Of a DNA stretch of 64,000 nt, positions 20,641 through 28,184 are shown piece by piece. Positions within the stretch are counted from its first letter, which is position 1. Each line of letters starts with the position of its first letter. A model generated the notes under the pieces. It had not been told where the DNA came from, ran no database searches, and worked only from the letters and a program-made list of their open reading frames with translations. This stretch comes from Acidovorax sp. CCYZU-2555 (GTDB lineage: Bacteria > Pseudomonadota > Gammaproteobacteria > Burkholderiales > Burkholderiaceae_C), in NCBI RefSeq assembly GCF_018413525.1, contig NZ_JAHCDD010000006.1:1-64000 (forward strand). The letters run 5' to 3'. The position numbers and the translations under genes were made by a program.

Positions 20641-20741
20641 GCGAGCAAGGGCCGCCCCGCAGCGAGGCTGTCGTCCCTGGCCGGGCGCCCCCCTCCACCG
20701 AAGGATGAGAGGGGGAAGCGGCGTCAGCCGCTCAGGGGGTG
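20641..20741. repeat. GC-rich dispersed-repeat-like element
   Basis: This intergenic stretch holds nested inverted repeats: AGCGGC-GTCA-GCCGCT (20717-20732), and a C-rich run paired with GAGAGGGGG. Its end, CACCCCCTGAGC on the minus strand (20741-20730), recurs at 58804-58815. The hairpins lie directly downstream of the YSC84 gene and may help end its transcript. Assigning it to a known repeat family would need a genome comparison. Confidence 0.5.
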
Positions 20742-21329
20742 TTACAAGTTAATCTTGTGAATGCGTGCGCCTTGCAGCGACACCCCGGCTTCGAGGCCGG
20801 CATTGGTCATCACAAAGCTCGACACCGGCGCCTGGGCGGTGTTCGTGTCGATCACGCCATTGGCACCCACGCGGCCCACGGCCACGGTGGCGTCTACGCC
20901 TGCCGACCAGCCATTGCCGTTGACGAACTTGTCGAGCGCCTCCTGGGTGTTGAAGATGTAGACAACGGCCTTGGACTGACCGCCGGCCTGCCAGCCGATC
21001 GAGGCGGCGGTGGTGCTGTAGTAGCCCAGCGTGCGGCTACCCGAGCGCAAGGCGCCACGGCCATGCTCGGCACCGACCACGAAGCTGCCGCCGACCACGG
21101 TCGGGAAGACCAGCACGGCCTTGGAGCGGGCGACCAACTCGCGCGAGCCCGAGACGGTGGCGTAGAGACGGGTCAAGGTGGCATCGACTTGGGCATCGAT
21201 CGAACTGCCGGTGGCGCGCGGCGAAGCCTGCACGTCGGAGGGGCTGGTGGTGGTGCAGCCGACCATGGCCAAGCCGCCGGCGGCGACGGTTGCAGCGATC
21301 AACAAAGAGCGAACGGACTGGGACATCAT
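20742..21329 (-). CDS. YSC84/SYLF-domain lipoprotein
   Basis: This is a 195-residue protein. The start at 21329 is supported by AGGAGGA seven bases upstream. Residues 1-22 form a signal peptide ending in a lipobox-like LAMVGC, so it is probably lipid-anchored. The mature part matches the YSC84 (SYLF, DUF500) domain: SRELVARSKAVLVFPTVVGG, GYYSTTAASIGWQAGGQS, and FVMTNAGLEAGVSLQGARI. The domain binds lipids in eukaryotes; in bacteria such proteins are secreted or envelope-bound and of unknown function. It is monocistronic and divergent from the DoxX gene. Confidence 0.9.
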   Translation of the reverse strand: MMSQSVRSLLIAATVAAGGLAMVGCTTTSPSDVQASPRATGSSIDAQVDATLTRLYATVSGSRELVARSKAVLVFPTVVGGSFVVGAEHGRGALRSGSRTLGYYSTTAASIGWQAGGQSKAVVYIFNTQEALDKFVNGNGWSAGVDATVAVGRVGANGVIDTNTAQAPVSSFVMTNAGLEAGVSLQGARIHKINL

Positions 21330-21669
21330 GGAAATTCCTCCTGGTGAAAACAGTGCCTGCGGACAAGAATGTCGCAAGCGGTTGTGATGGCCGGTTTTGC
21401 ACCGGCCTGAAGTCATCCTAGATGTGTTCACGCCATTTGTTTCATCGCGCATGCAGCTCAGCCTCCCGGCCTACAAGCACTGCGCCATTAATCTTCTGCG
21501 GCCATGCGTTGCTGACCTTCACACAACGCCCAGGCTTGGTGCAGTTGGGGATTGGCGCGCATGCAACAGTGGCGCGCGCCTTCTTGTGGCACAACTGCGA
21601 AGATCGCTTTCTTGCGGCGACGGCCGATCGACGGCCCGCCATCCGATCCATCTTTCCTTGAGTCAAACC
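21330..21669. other. Divergent intergenic region between the YSC84 and DoxX genes
   Basis: The 340 bases contain the YSC84 ribosome-binding site at one end. A less GC-rich middle (about 21400-21560) should hold the promoters of both divergent genes. I see no strong consensus promoter, hairpin or coding stretch. An open frame that continues upstream from the DoxX gene lacks coding character. Confidence 0.5.
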
Positions 21670-22059
21670 ATGAATTTCTGGTCCCATCTGCACCATCCCC
21701 GCGCCGCCATGGTGCTGCTGCGCATCACGCTCGCGCTGCTGCTGCTGTTCCACGGATGGGCAAAGATCACGCATGGCATCGGTGGCATCGAGAAAATGGT
21801 CACGGGCCACGGCCTGCCTTCATGGCTGGCCTATGGCGTCTATCTCGGCGAGGTGGTCGCACCGGTATTACTGCTGATCGGCCTGTGGGTCGTGCCCGCG
21901 GCGCTGATCGTCGTCGGCAACATGATCGTCGCACTGCTGCTGGTGCATACCGGGCAATTCCTGTCGATAGGCAACTCGGGCGGCTGGGCCCTCGAATTGC
22001 AGGCCTTCTTCATCGTCACGGCCCTGGTGGTGGCGCTCGGCTACTCCAAAGGCAAATAG
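21670..22059 (+). CDS. DoxX family membrane protein
   Basis: This 129-residue protein has four predicted membrane helices and the DoxX signatures VLLRITLALLLLFHGWAKI and PSWLAYGVYLGEVVAPVLLL. The start at 21670 (MNFWSHLHHPRAAM) is where family similarity begins. DoxX-like proteins are quinone-linked or redox-associated inner-membrane proteins of varied role; the exact function here is unknown. It is followed 46 bases later by the Nudix/MBL gene on the same strand. Confidence 0.87.
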   Translation: MNFWSHLHHPRAAMVLLRITLALLLLFHGWAKITHGIGGIEKMVTGHGLPSWLAYGVYLGEVVAPVLLLIGLWVVPAALIVVGNMIVALLLVHTGQFLSIGNSGGWALELQAFFIVTALVVALGYSKGK

Positions 22060-22105
22060 GCGCACGAACAGCGCTGCGCCCTGCTCTCTTCCTGAACCCA
22101 CGCCC

Positions 22106-23779
22106 ATGACCCGTCCCAGCCAGCTCCTGCGCGACCAGCGCGCCCCCGCCGATCCCCGCCCCGCGGCCACCGTGCTGTTGCTGCGCGACCGAAGTGACGG
22201 CGCGGGCTTTGAAGTGCTCATGACGCGGCGCTCGCCCACGGCCAGCTTTCTGCCCGGCGCCTATGTATTCCCCGGCGGCGGCATCGACGCGCTCGATGCG
22301 CTGTCGCATGCGGCGGCCGCGCGCCGCACGGGGCAAAGCGATGCCCACCTGACGCAGGCGATCGCCGCGATCCGCGAAAGCTTCGAGGAGCTGGGCGTAC
22401 TGCTGGCGCGCCATGCCGACGGCCGCATGGCCGACAGCAGCGACATCGCCACGTTCGACCGCGCCGCGCCGTTTGTCGCGCAATGCACGGCACGCGGTCT
22501 GACGCTGGCCGCCGACGAGCTGTACGCGCTCGCCCACTGGACCGCGGACCGCACCCAACCCAAGCGTTTCGCCACGCAGTTCCTCGTCGCGCGCATGCCC
22601 GAAGGCCAGACGCCCGTGGCCGACGAGAGCGAGCAATTCGAGCCCCAGTGGATCACGCCGGCCGTGGCCCTGCAGCGCTTTGCCGAAGGCGTGTTTCCCA
22701 TCATCTTCCCGACCATCAAGACGCTGGAGAAACTGGCCCACTTCGGCTCGACCGACGCGGTGTTCGCGGCCCTGGCCCACGAACAGGTGCTATGGGATTG
22801 CTGCCCGCGCACCGGCCTGATCGGTGGCCAGGAGCGGCGCCACATGGAAGACGAGTCGGCCTATGGCGAACTCGCGCTGGTGAGCCCCGACGGCCAGGTC
22901 TTCCACCCGCTCGACTGGCAGACCACGCAGCCCGTGGCGCTGCGGCGCAATGTGCAGCGTCTCACGGCGCCCAACGCCGGCGTGATGACCGGGCCGGGCA
23001 CCAACAGCTATCTGGTCGGTGACACGCTGACCGGCTTCATCGCCATCGATCCGGGCCCGAGCGACCCAGGGCATGTGCGCCGGCTGTTCGACGCCGCGGG
23101 CGGCGACATCCGGCATATCGTCTGCACCCATTCGCACGCCGACCATTCGCCAGGAGCCGCGCTGCTGCAGGCGCTGCTGGCCGACGCCGGCCGTCCCGTC
23201 GCGGCGATCCGCGGCCTGCCGTCGGCACCGACCGCGCGCGCCACAAGCCGCTTCACGCCCGACCAGCCGCTGGTCGACGGCGAACGCCTGGTGCTCAGCG
23301 GCGCCGGCCCCGACGGCCCGGTGAGCCATACGCTGCAGGCGATTTTCACGCCCGGCCATGCGGCCAACCATGTCTGCTTTCTGCTCGAGGAAGATGCGCT
23401 GCTGTTCAGCGGCGACCATATCCTCAACGGCAGCACCACGGTGATCGACCCGCCCGACGGCAACATGGCCGACTACCTCGACGCGCTCGCGCGGCTCGAC
23501 ACGCTGTGCGCGCTGCAAGGCGTCGAATTCATCCTGCCCGCGCATGGCTATGTGCTCGGCGACGCGCGCCGCGTGATCGCCCGGCTGCAGGCCCATCGGC
23601 TCGCGCGCGAAGCCAAGGTGCTGCGCGCCATGCACGCCGCGCCCGACGGCACGCCCCAGGATTGGGTGCGCCTGGCCTATGACGATGCGCCCCCGGCACT
23701 GTGGCCGATTGCAGAAAGATCCCTTTTGGCCCATGTGGAACGCATTCGTGCCTTAGGCTTGCGGCATGTCTCAAACTGA
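22106..23779 (+). CDS. Nudix hydrolase - metallo-beta-lactamase-fold fusion protein
   Basis: This is a 557-residue two-domain protein. Residues about 18-200 are a Nudix domain (NUDT19-like) with FPGGGIDALD and the box residues in AIAAIRESFEELGVLL. Residues about 270-500 are a metallo-beta-lactamase-fold hydrolase with the metal motif THSHADHS (about 341-348), FTPGHAANH, LLFSGDHIL and a late LPAHG. A short winged-helix-like C-terminus as in LACTB2 ends the protein. Nudix domains of this class cleave CoA derivatives and LACTB2-like domains can act on RNA or acyl esters; the combined substrate is unknown. No frameshift or linker damage is seen, so this is one real polypeptide. Its last 14 bases overlap the next gene. 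Confidence 0.9.
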   Translation: MTRPSQLLRDQRAPADPRPAATVLLLRDRSDGAGFEVLMTRRSPTASFLPGAYVFPGGGIDALDALSHAAAARRTGQSDAHLTQAIAAIRESFEELGVLLARHADGRMADSSDIATFDRAAPFVAQCTARGLTLAADELYALAHWTADRTQPKRFATQFLVARMPEGQTPVADESEQFEPQWITPAVALQRFAEGVFPIIFPTIKTLEKLAHFGSTDAVFAALAHEQVLWDCCPRTGLIGGQERRHMEDESAYGELALVSPDGQVFHPLDWQTTQPVALRRNVQRLTAPNAGVMTGPGTNSYLVGDTLTGFIAIDPGPSDPGHVRRLFDAAGGDIRHIVCTHSHADHSPGAALLQALLADAGRPVAAIRGLPSAPTARATSRFTPDQPLVDGERLVLSGAGPDGPVSHTLQAIFTPGHAANHVCFLLEEDALLFSGDHILNGSTTVIDPPDGNMADYLDALARLDTLCALQGVEFILPAHGYVLGDARRVIARLQAHRLAREAKVLRAMHAAPDGTPQDWVRLAYDDAPPALWPIAERSLLAHVERIRALGLRHVSN

Positions 23780-24509
23780 ATCCGTCCGCCTGTCCAAGCG
23801 ACTGGCGGAACAACAAAATTGCTCGCGCCGCGAAGCCGAGCTGTATATCGAAGCCGGCCATGTGCAGGTCGACGGCCAGGTCGTGCTCGTTCCGGGCACC
23901 CATATCGGTCCGGACCAGCAGATCCGGCTCGCGCCCGGCGCCAAGGCCGAAGCCATTCCGCCCGTGACCCTGCTGCTGCACAAGCCCGCGGGCTATACCC
24001 AGGGTGAAGCCTATGGCCGCGTGCCCAGCGCACGCAGCCTGCTGACCGAAAAGAACCTCGCCGAATACGACGCGCCCGCGCCGGTGCGCGTTCTTTCACG
24101 CCATTTCGACGACCAGCTCGCGTTCCTGCCCATCCCGGTGCCCGGCAGCGGACTGGTGATCTACACCCAGGACCCGCGCATCGCGCGCAAGCTGCAGGAA
24201 GACGCCTATGCGCTGGAGCAGGAACTCGTGGTCGGGGTCAAGGGCCAGATCGACGAAGGCGGGCTGCAGCGCCTGTGCCACGGCCTGATCTCCGACCGCC
24301 AGCCGCTGCCGCCGGCCAAGGTCAGCTGGCAGAACGAAACCCATCTGCGCTTCGCGATCAAGGGCTTCTGGCCCGACAAGATCGACGAAATGTGCGCCCA
24401 AGTGGGCCTGCAGGTGATCAGCATGCGCCGCCTGCGCGTGGGCCGGGTGTCGATGGCCAAGCTGCCCGAAGGCCAGTGGCGATATCTCTTGCCCTGGGAA
24501 AAATTCTGA
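23766..24509 (+). CDS. RsuA/RluF-family pseudouridine synthase-like protein, probably catalytically altered
   Basis: This 247-residue protein has an N-terminal S4 RNA-binding domain (LSKRLAEQQNCSRREAELYI, about residues 9-28) and a pseudouridine-synthase-like fold (LLLHKPAGY, later GLVIYTQDPRIARKL). Two hallmark motifs are missing. The catalytic GRLDxxTxGL segment reads FLPIPVPGSGL, with an RHFDD slightly upstream that could only serve if there were an insertion. The usual NRQIRRM motif reads WPDKIDEM. It may still bind rRNA. It starts 14 bases inside the preceding gene, so the two are probably translationally coupled. Confidence 0.85.
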   Translation: MSQTESVRLSKRLAEQQNCSRREAELYIEAGHVQVDGQVVLVPGTHIGPDQQIRLAPGAKAEAIPPVTLLLHKPAGYTQGEAYGRVPSARSLLTEKNLAEYDAPAPVRVLSRHFDDQLAFLPIPVPGSGLVIYTQDPRIARKLQEDAYALEQELVVGVKGQIDEGGLQRLCHGLISDRQPLPPAKVSWQNETHLRFAIKGFWPDKIDEMCAQVGLQVISMRRLRVGRVSMAKLPEGQWRYLLPWEKF

Positions 24510-24625
24510 GCCTGTCGAGGAACCGTTCGCCCTGAGCGCGGTAAGCAAGCAGAGTTCTCGCAATGCATTGACAAGAAACAGCGGGCCTTCCCCACGTTCG
24601 TCCTGAGCTTGTCGAAGGATGAACG
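24506..24625. repeat. Two degenerate copies of a TTCGTCCTGAGC / GTCGAAGG hairpin repeat
   Basis: At 24595-24625, CGTTCGTCCT and AGGATGAACG form a 10-bp imperfect stem around an 11-base loop GAGCTTGTCGA. At 24506-24541 related blocks occur in rearranged order (CTGAGCCTGTCGAGGAAC, CGTTCGCCCTGAGC). The motif is familiar from extragenic palindromes of many proteobacteria. Both copies lie between the end of the S4 gene and the rnpB terminator. Confidence 0.55.
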
Positions 24626-24642
24626 TCCCGCCCTGGAAAAAG

Positions 24643-24675
24643 AAAAAGCGCCTGACCGAAAGCCAGGCGCTTTTT
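24643..24675 (-). terminator. rnpB terminator (bidirectional hairpin)
   Basis: AAAAAGCGCCTG and CAGGCGCTTTTT-like arms enclose a short loop (CCGAAAGC region). On the minus strand the T run follows the RNase P RNA; on the plus strand a matching T run could end transcripts from the S4-domain gene. The stem is strong and near perfect. Confidence 0.85.
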
Positions 24676-24685
24676 GCATGAAAAG

Positions 24686-25019
24686 TGTGAAGTCCACCGA
24701 TAAGCCGGATTCTGTGCACCGCCGGCTCTCTTGCGAAAACCGGCTGCGTGACCGCCATTACTCTTGGCTGGTGGTCGCCCAACCAGCTCGATGCTACCTA
24801 CCCGCACACTCCGGGGGCCCCGTCAACGTGTGCCTACTTGGTATTGCTGCGCGTAGAGATTGCCCGTTTCACCCGCACTGAAGCGGCTCGTCTCTGTTGC
24901 TCTGATCCTCACCTCACGGTGGACAGCCGTTAGCTGCTACGCTGCCCTATGCAGTCCGGACGTTCCTCCAGTGCGGCCTTTCGGCACTAGCACCAGCGGC
25001 GGTCTGGTGAACTTCACGC
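24686..25019 (-). ncRNA. rnpB: RNase P RNA, bacterial class A
   Basis: This is the catalytic RNA that matures tRNA 5' ends. On the minus strand the hallmark regions occur in order: GAGGAACGTCCGGACTGC (P4 5' strand and J3/4), AGAGACGAGCC, GGTGAAACGGG, AAGAGTAATGGCGG, and the 3' segment AGAATCCGGCTTATCG. The ends GTGAAGTTCACC and GGTGGACTTCAC pair to form helix P1 with a single G-U change, which fixes the boundaries to within a few bases. A GATAAT (-10-like, plus-strand 25024-25029) lies just upstream of the 5' end. The length of about 334 nt is typical of betaproteobacteria. Confidence 0.95.
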
Positions 25020-25146
25020 CGCGATTATCGCCCAGTCCCAATGCCCCGCACCCGACGCCTGTGTTCAGGGCATAAGAATATGACCAGAACGCAGATCAAC
25101 TGCGCCAGAATGTGCGATCTACACAAGCCATCGCCAAGGAGATGCC

Positions 25147-26064
25147 ATGAAAGTCGACAGCATTCTGCAAACCATCGGTAACACCCCCCACGTGCGCGTG
25201 AACCGCCTGTTTGGCGCGGCCGCCCAGGTGTGGATCAAGTCCGAACGCAGCAATCCCGGTGGCTCGATCAAGGACCGCATCGCGCTGGCGATGATCGAGG
25301 ACGCAGAGAAATCCGGCCGCCTGCAGCCCGGCGGCACGATCATCGAACCCACCAGCGGCAACACCGGCGTGGGCCTGGCGCTGGTCGCGGCCGTCAAGGG
25401 CTACAAGCTGGTGCTGGTCATGCCCGACAGCATGTCCATCGAGCGCCGCCGCCTGATGCTCGCCTATGGCGCGAGCTTCGACCTGACGCCCAAGGAAAAA
25501 GGCATGAAGGGCGCGATCGCGCGCGCCGAGGAACTCGCCGCGCAGACGCCGGGCTCCTGGATTCCCCAGCAGTTCGAGAACCCGGCCAACGTCGAAGTGC
25601 ACGAGCGCACGACCGCTCAGGAAATCATCGCCGACTTCCCCGACGGCCTCGATGTGCTGATCACCGGCGTGGGCACGGGCGGCCACCTGACCGGCGTCGC
25701 GCGCCAGCTCAAGGCCAAGTTCCCCAACCTCAAGGTGTTCGCGGTCGAACCCGCGGCTTCGCCCGTGATCTCGGGCGGCGCTCCCGCGCCCCACCCCATC
25801 CAGGGCATTGGCGCGGGCTTCATTCCCAAGAACCTCGACGTGAGCCTGCTCGACGGCGTGATCCAGGTCGAAGCCGAACCCGCACGCGAATACGCGCGCC
25901 GCGCGGCGCGCGAGGAAGGCACGCTGGTCGGCATCTCGTCGGGCGCGACGCTCGCCGCCATCGCCCAGAAGCTGCCCGAACTGCCGGCCGGCAGCCGCGT
26001 GCTCGGCTTCTCCTACGACACCGGCGAACGCTACCTGTCGGTCGACGGCTTCCTGCCGACCTGA
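25147..26064 (+). CDS. cysK: Cysteine synthase (O-acetylserine sulfhydrylase)
   Basis: This 305-residue PLP enzyme condenses O-acetylserine with sulfide to give cysteine. The PLP lysine is in [12 protein letters not shown] (about residue 42). The substrate loop [14 protein letters not shown], the phosphate-binding [12 protein letters not shown] and the motif GISSGA are all present. The motifs are closer to CysK than to CysM of E. coli, but the A/B distinction is not certain. It has its own leader and terminator and is monocistronic. Confidence 0.93.
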   Translation: MKVDSILQTIGNTPHVRVNRLFGAAAQVWIKSERSNPGGSIKDRIALAMIEDAEKSGRLQPGGTIIEPTSGNTGVGLALVAAVKGYKLVLVMPDSMSIERRRLMLAYGASFDLTPKEKGMKGAIARAEELAAQTPGSWIPQQFENPANVEVHERTTAQEIIADFPDGLDVLITGVGTGGHLTGVARQLKAKFPNLKVFAVEPAASPVISGGAPAPHPIQGIGAGFIPKNLDVSLLDGVIQVEAEPAREYARRAAREEGTLVGISSGATLAAIAQKLPELPAGSRVLGFSYDTGERYLSVDGFLPT

Positions 26065-26087
26065 CCTCCGGCGCGCGCGCCGCAACA

Positions 26088-26120
26088 AGGACACCGCGCG
26101 GGCGGTGTCCTATTTTTTTG
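26088..26120 (+). terminator. Rho-independent terminator of the cysteine synthase gene
   Basis: AGGACACCGC (26088-26097) pairs perfectly with GCGGTGTCCT (26102-26111) around a four-base loop and is followed by ATTTTTTTG. It lies 24 bases after the stop codon. Confidence 0.93.
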
Positions 26121-26230
26121 TCTTTTGTGCGGCGTCATGACCAACACCTGCGCTGCGCAGGGAATAGCCGACAAGCGCGCCACAAACCAGCCCCACGGCC
26201 TAACATCACTGGTCAACAAAGGGACTGAAC

Positions 26231-28072
26231 TTGTACGGATTCTTCGAAAAACGCATTCCCCCCTACCCCGCGACCGAGCCCGCGGCCCTGCCGCGCGGTT
26301 TCCTGGCGTTCGTCTGGGCCTGCACCCAGGGCCTGCGCGGCTATGTGCTGGGCATGGCGCTGCTCGCTGCGGTAACGGCCGCCTATGAAGCCTGGCTGTT
26401 CGCGGTCATGGGCCGCGTGGTCGACTGGCTCACGCGCGTCGAGCCCGCCAATCTGCTCGCCGAACAGGGCGACGCACTGTGGGGCCTGGTGGCGATCATG
26501 GTGCTGAGCATTGGGCTGATCGCGCTGCAGACCATGGTCAAGCACCAGGTGCTGGCGATCAACTTCCCGCTGCGCCTGCGCTGGAACTTCCACCGGCTGA
26601 TGCTGGGCCAGAGCATGGCGTTCTACGCCGACGAGTTCGCGGGCCGCATCACCACCAAGATCATGCAGACCGCGCTGGCCGTGCGCGACATGATCTTCAC
26701 GACCACCGACATCGTCGTCGGCATGACGGTCTATCTCGTGACCATGATGGTGCTGGCCGCGGGCTTCGACACCTGGCTGCTGGTGCCGCTGCTGCTGTGG
26801 ACCGCCGCCTATATAGCCGCCTGCTGCTATTTCGTGCCGCGGCTGGGCGCCGTGGGCAAGGCCCAGGCCGACGCGCGCTCGCAGATGACAGGCCGCATCA
26901 CCGACGCCTATACCAACATCGCCACCGTCAAGCTGTTCGCCCACACGCGCCGCGAAGCCGAATTCGCGCGCTCGGCGATGGAAGCCTTCCGCCTCACGGG
27001 CAATGCGCAGATGCGGCTCGTGAGCCAGTTCGAAATCGTCAACCATGTGCTGATCGTGCTGCTGATTCTTGGCAGCAGCGGCCTGGCGCTGTGGCTCTGG
27101 ATGCAGGGCCAGGTGGGCGCGGGCGCGGTCGCGGCCGTGACCGCGATGGCGCTGCGCATCTCGGGCCATGCGCGCTGGGTGATGTGGGAAATGACCAGCC
27201 TGTTCGAAAGCGTGGGCACCATCCAGGACGGCATCAACACGCTGACCCATCCGCCGACCGTGCGCGACATCGAAGGCGCGCGGCCATTGCAGGTCACGCG
27301 CGGCGAAGTCGTGTTCGACGACGTGTCGTTCGGCTACCGCGACGGCAAGGCCGTGATGGAACACCTGAACCTCACGATTCGCCCCGGCGAACGCATAGGC
27401 CTGATCGGCCGTTCGGGCGCGGGCAAGTCGACGCTGGTCAATCTGCTGCTGCGCTTTCACGACCTGCGTTCGGGCCGCATCCTGATCGACGGCCACGACA
27501 TCTCCCAGGTCACGCAGGACAGCCTGCGCCAGGCGATCGGCATGGTCACGCAGGACACCTCGCTGCTGCACCGCTCGATGCGCGACAACATCCTGTACGG
27601 CCGGCCCGACGCCAGCGAAGCCGACCTGCAGGCCGCGATCGCGCGCGCAGAGGCCGCCGACTTCATCGCCCAGCTCAATGACCGCCACGGCCACCAGGGC
27701 CTCGACGCCCAGGTCGGCGAACGCGGCGTCAAACTCTCGGGCGGCCAGCGCCAGCGCGTGGCGATCGCGCGCGTGATGCTCAAGAACGCTCCCATCCTGC
27801 TGCTCGACGAAGCGACCAGCGCGCTCGACTCCGAAGTCGAGGCCGCGATCCAGGAAAGCCTTTACAAGGTCATGGAAGGCAAAACCGTGATCGCCATCGC
27901 CCACCGGTTGTCGACGATTGCCGCGATGGACCGGCTGATCGTCATGGACAAGGGCCGCATCGTGGAAGAAGGCACGCACCAGCAGCTGCTGCAACTCGGC
28001 GGCGTCTACGCGCGGCTGTGGGCCCACCAGAGCGGCGGCTTCCTGGGCGAGCCCATCGACGGCCCTTTGTGA
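26231..28072 (+). CDS. ABC transporter, fused membrane and ATPase domains (exporter type)
   Basis: This is a 613-residue half-transporter: six membrane helices in residues about 35-330, then one nucleotide-binding domain. Walker A is GRSGAGKST (about residue 400), the signature is LSGGQRQR, and Walker B is ILLLDEATSALD followed by AHRLSTI. A TTG start at 26231 is used because AGGGA stands six bases before it and the resulting N-terminus MYGFFEKRIPPYP matches the usual opening of this multidrug/lipid exporter subfamily. No ATG before residue 40 would keep that region. The substrate is unknown. No partner gene is adjacent, so it probably homodimerises. Confidence 0.9.
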   Translation: MYGFFEKRIPPYPATEPAALPRGFLAFVWACTQGLRGYVLGMALLAAVTAAYEAWLFAVMGRVVDWLTRVEPANLLAEQGDALWGLVAIMVLSIGLIALQTMVKHQVLAINFPLRLRWNFHRLMLGQSMAFYADEFAGRITTKIMQTALAVRDMIFTTTDIVVGMTVYLVTMMVLAAGFDTWLLVPLLLWTAAYIAACCYFVPRLGAVGKAQADARSQMTGRITDAYTNIATVKLFAHTRREAEFARSAMEAFRLTGNAQMRLVSQFEIVNHVLIVLLILGSSGLALWLWMQGQVGAGAVAAVTAMALRISGHARWVMWEMTSLFESVGTIQDGINTLTHPPTVRDIEGARPLQVTRGEVVFDDVSFGYRDGKAVMEHLNLTIRPGERIGLIGRSGAGKSTLVNLLLRFHDLRSGRILIDGHDISQVTQDSLRQAIGMVTQDTSLLHRSMRDNILYGRPDASEADLQAAIARAEAADFIAQLNDRHGHQGLDAQVGERGVKLSGGQRQRVAIARVMLKNAPILLLDEATSALDSEVEAAIQESLYKVMEGKTVIAIAHRLSTIAAMDRLIVMDKGRIVEEGTHQQLLQLGGVYARLWAHQSGGFLGEPIDGPL

Positions 28073-28184
28073 CCACGCGCCCTGGCGGGCCTAATCCGAT
28101 CGCCAGCCAGGGTCGCCGCCCGCGCGAATTCAGCAATTCGCGCATTTGCCTTACCATCGCCGGCTTGCTTGATAGACCCGAGCC

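Noticed and set aside
24686-25019. Possible small genes on the plus strand across this interval
   Set aside because: The conserved minus-strand segments and P1 pairing show it is RNase P RNA.
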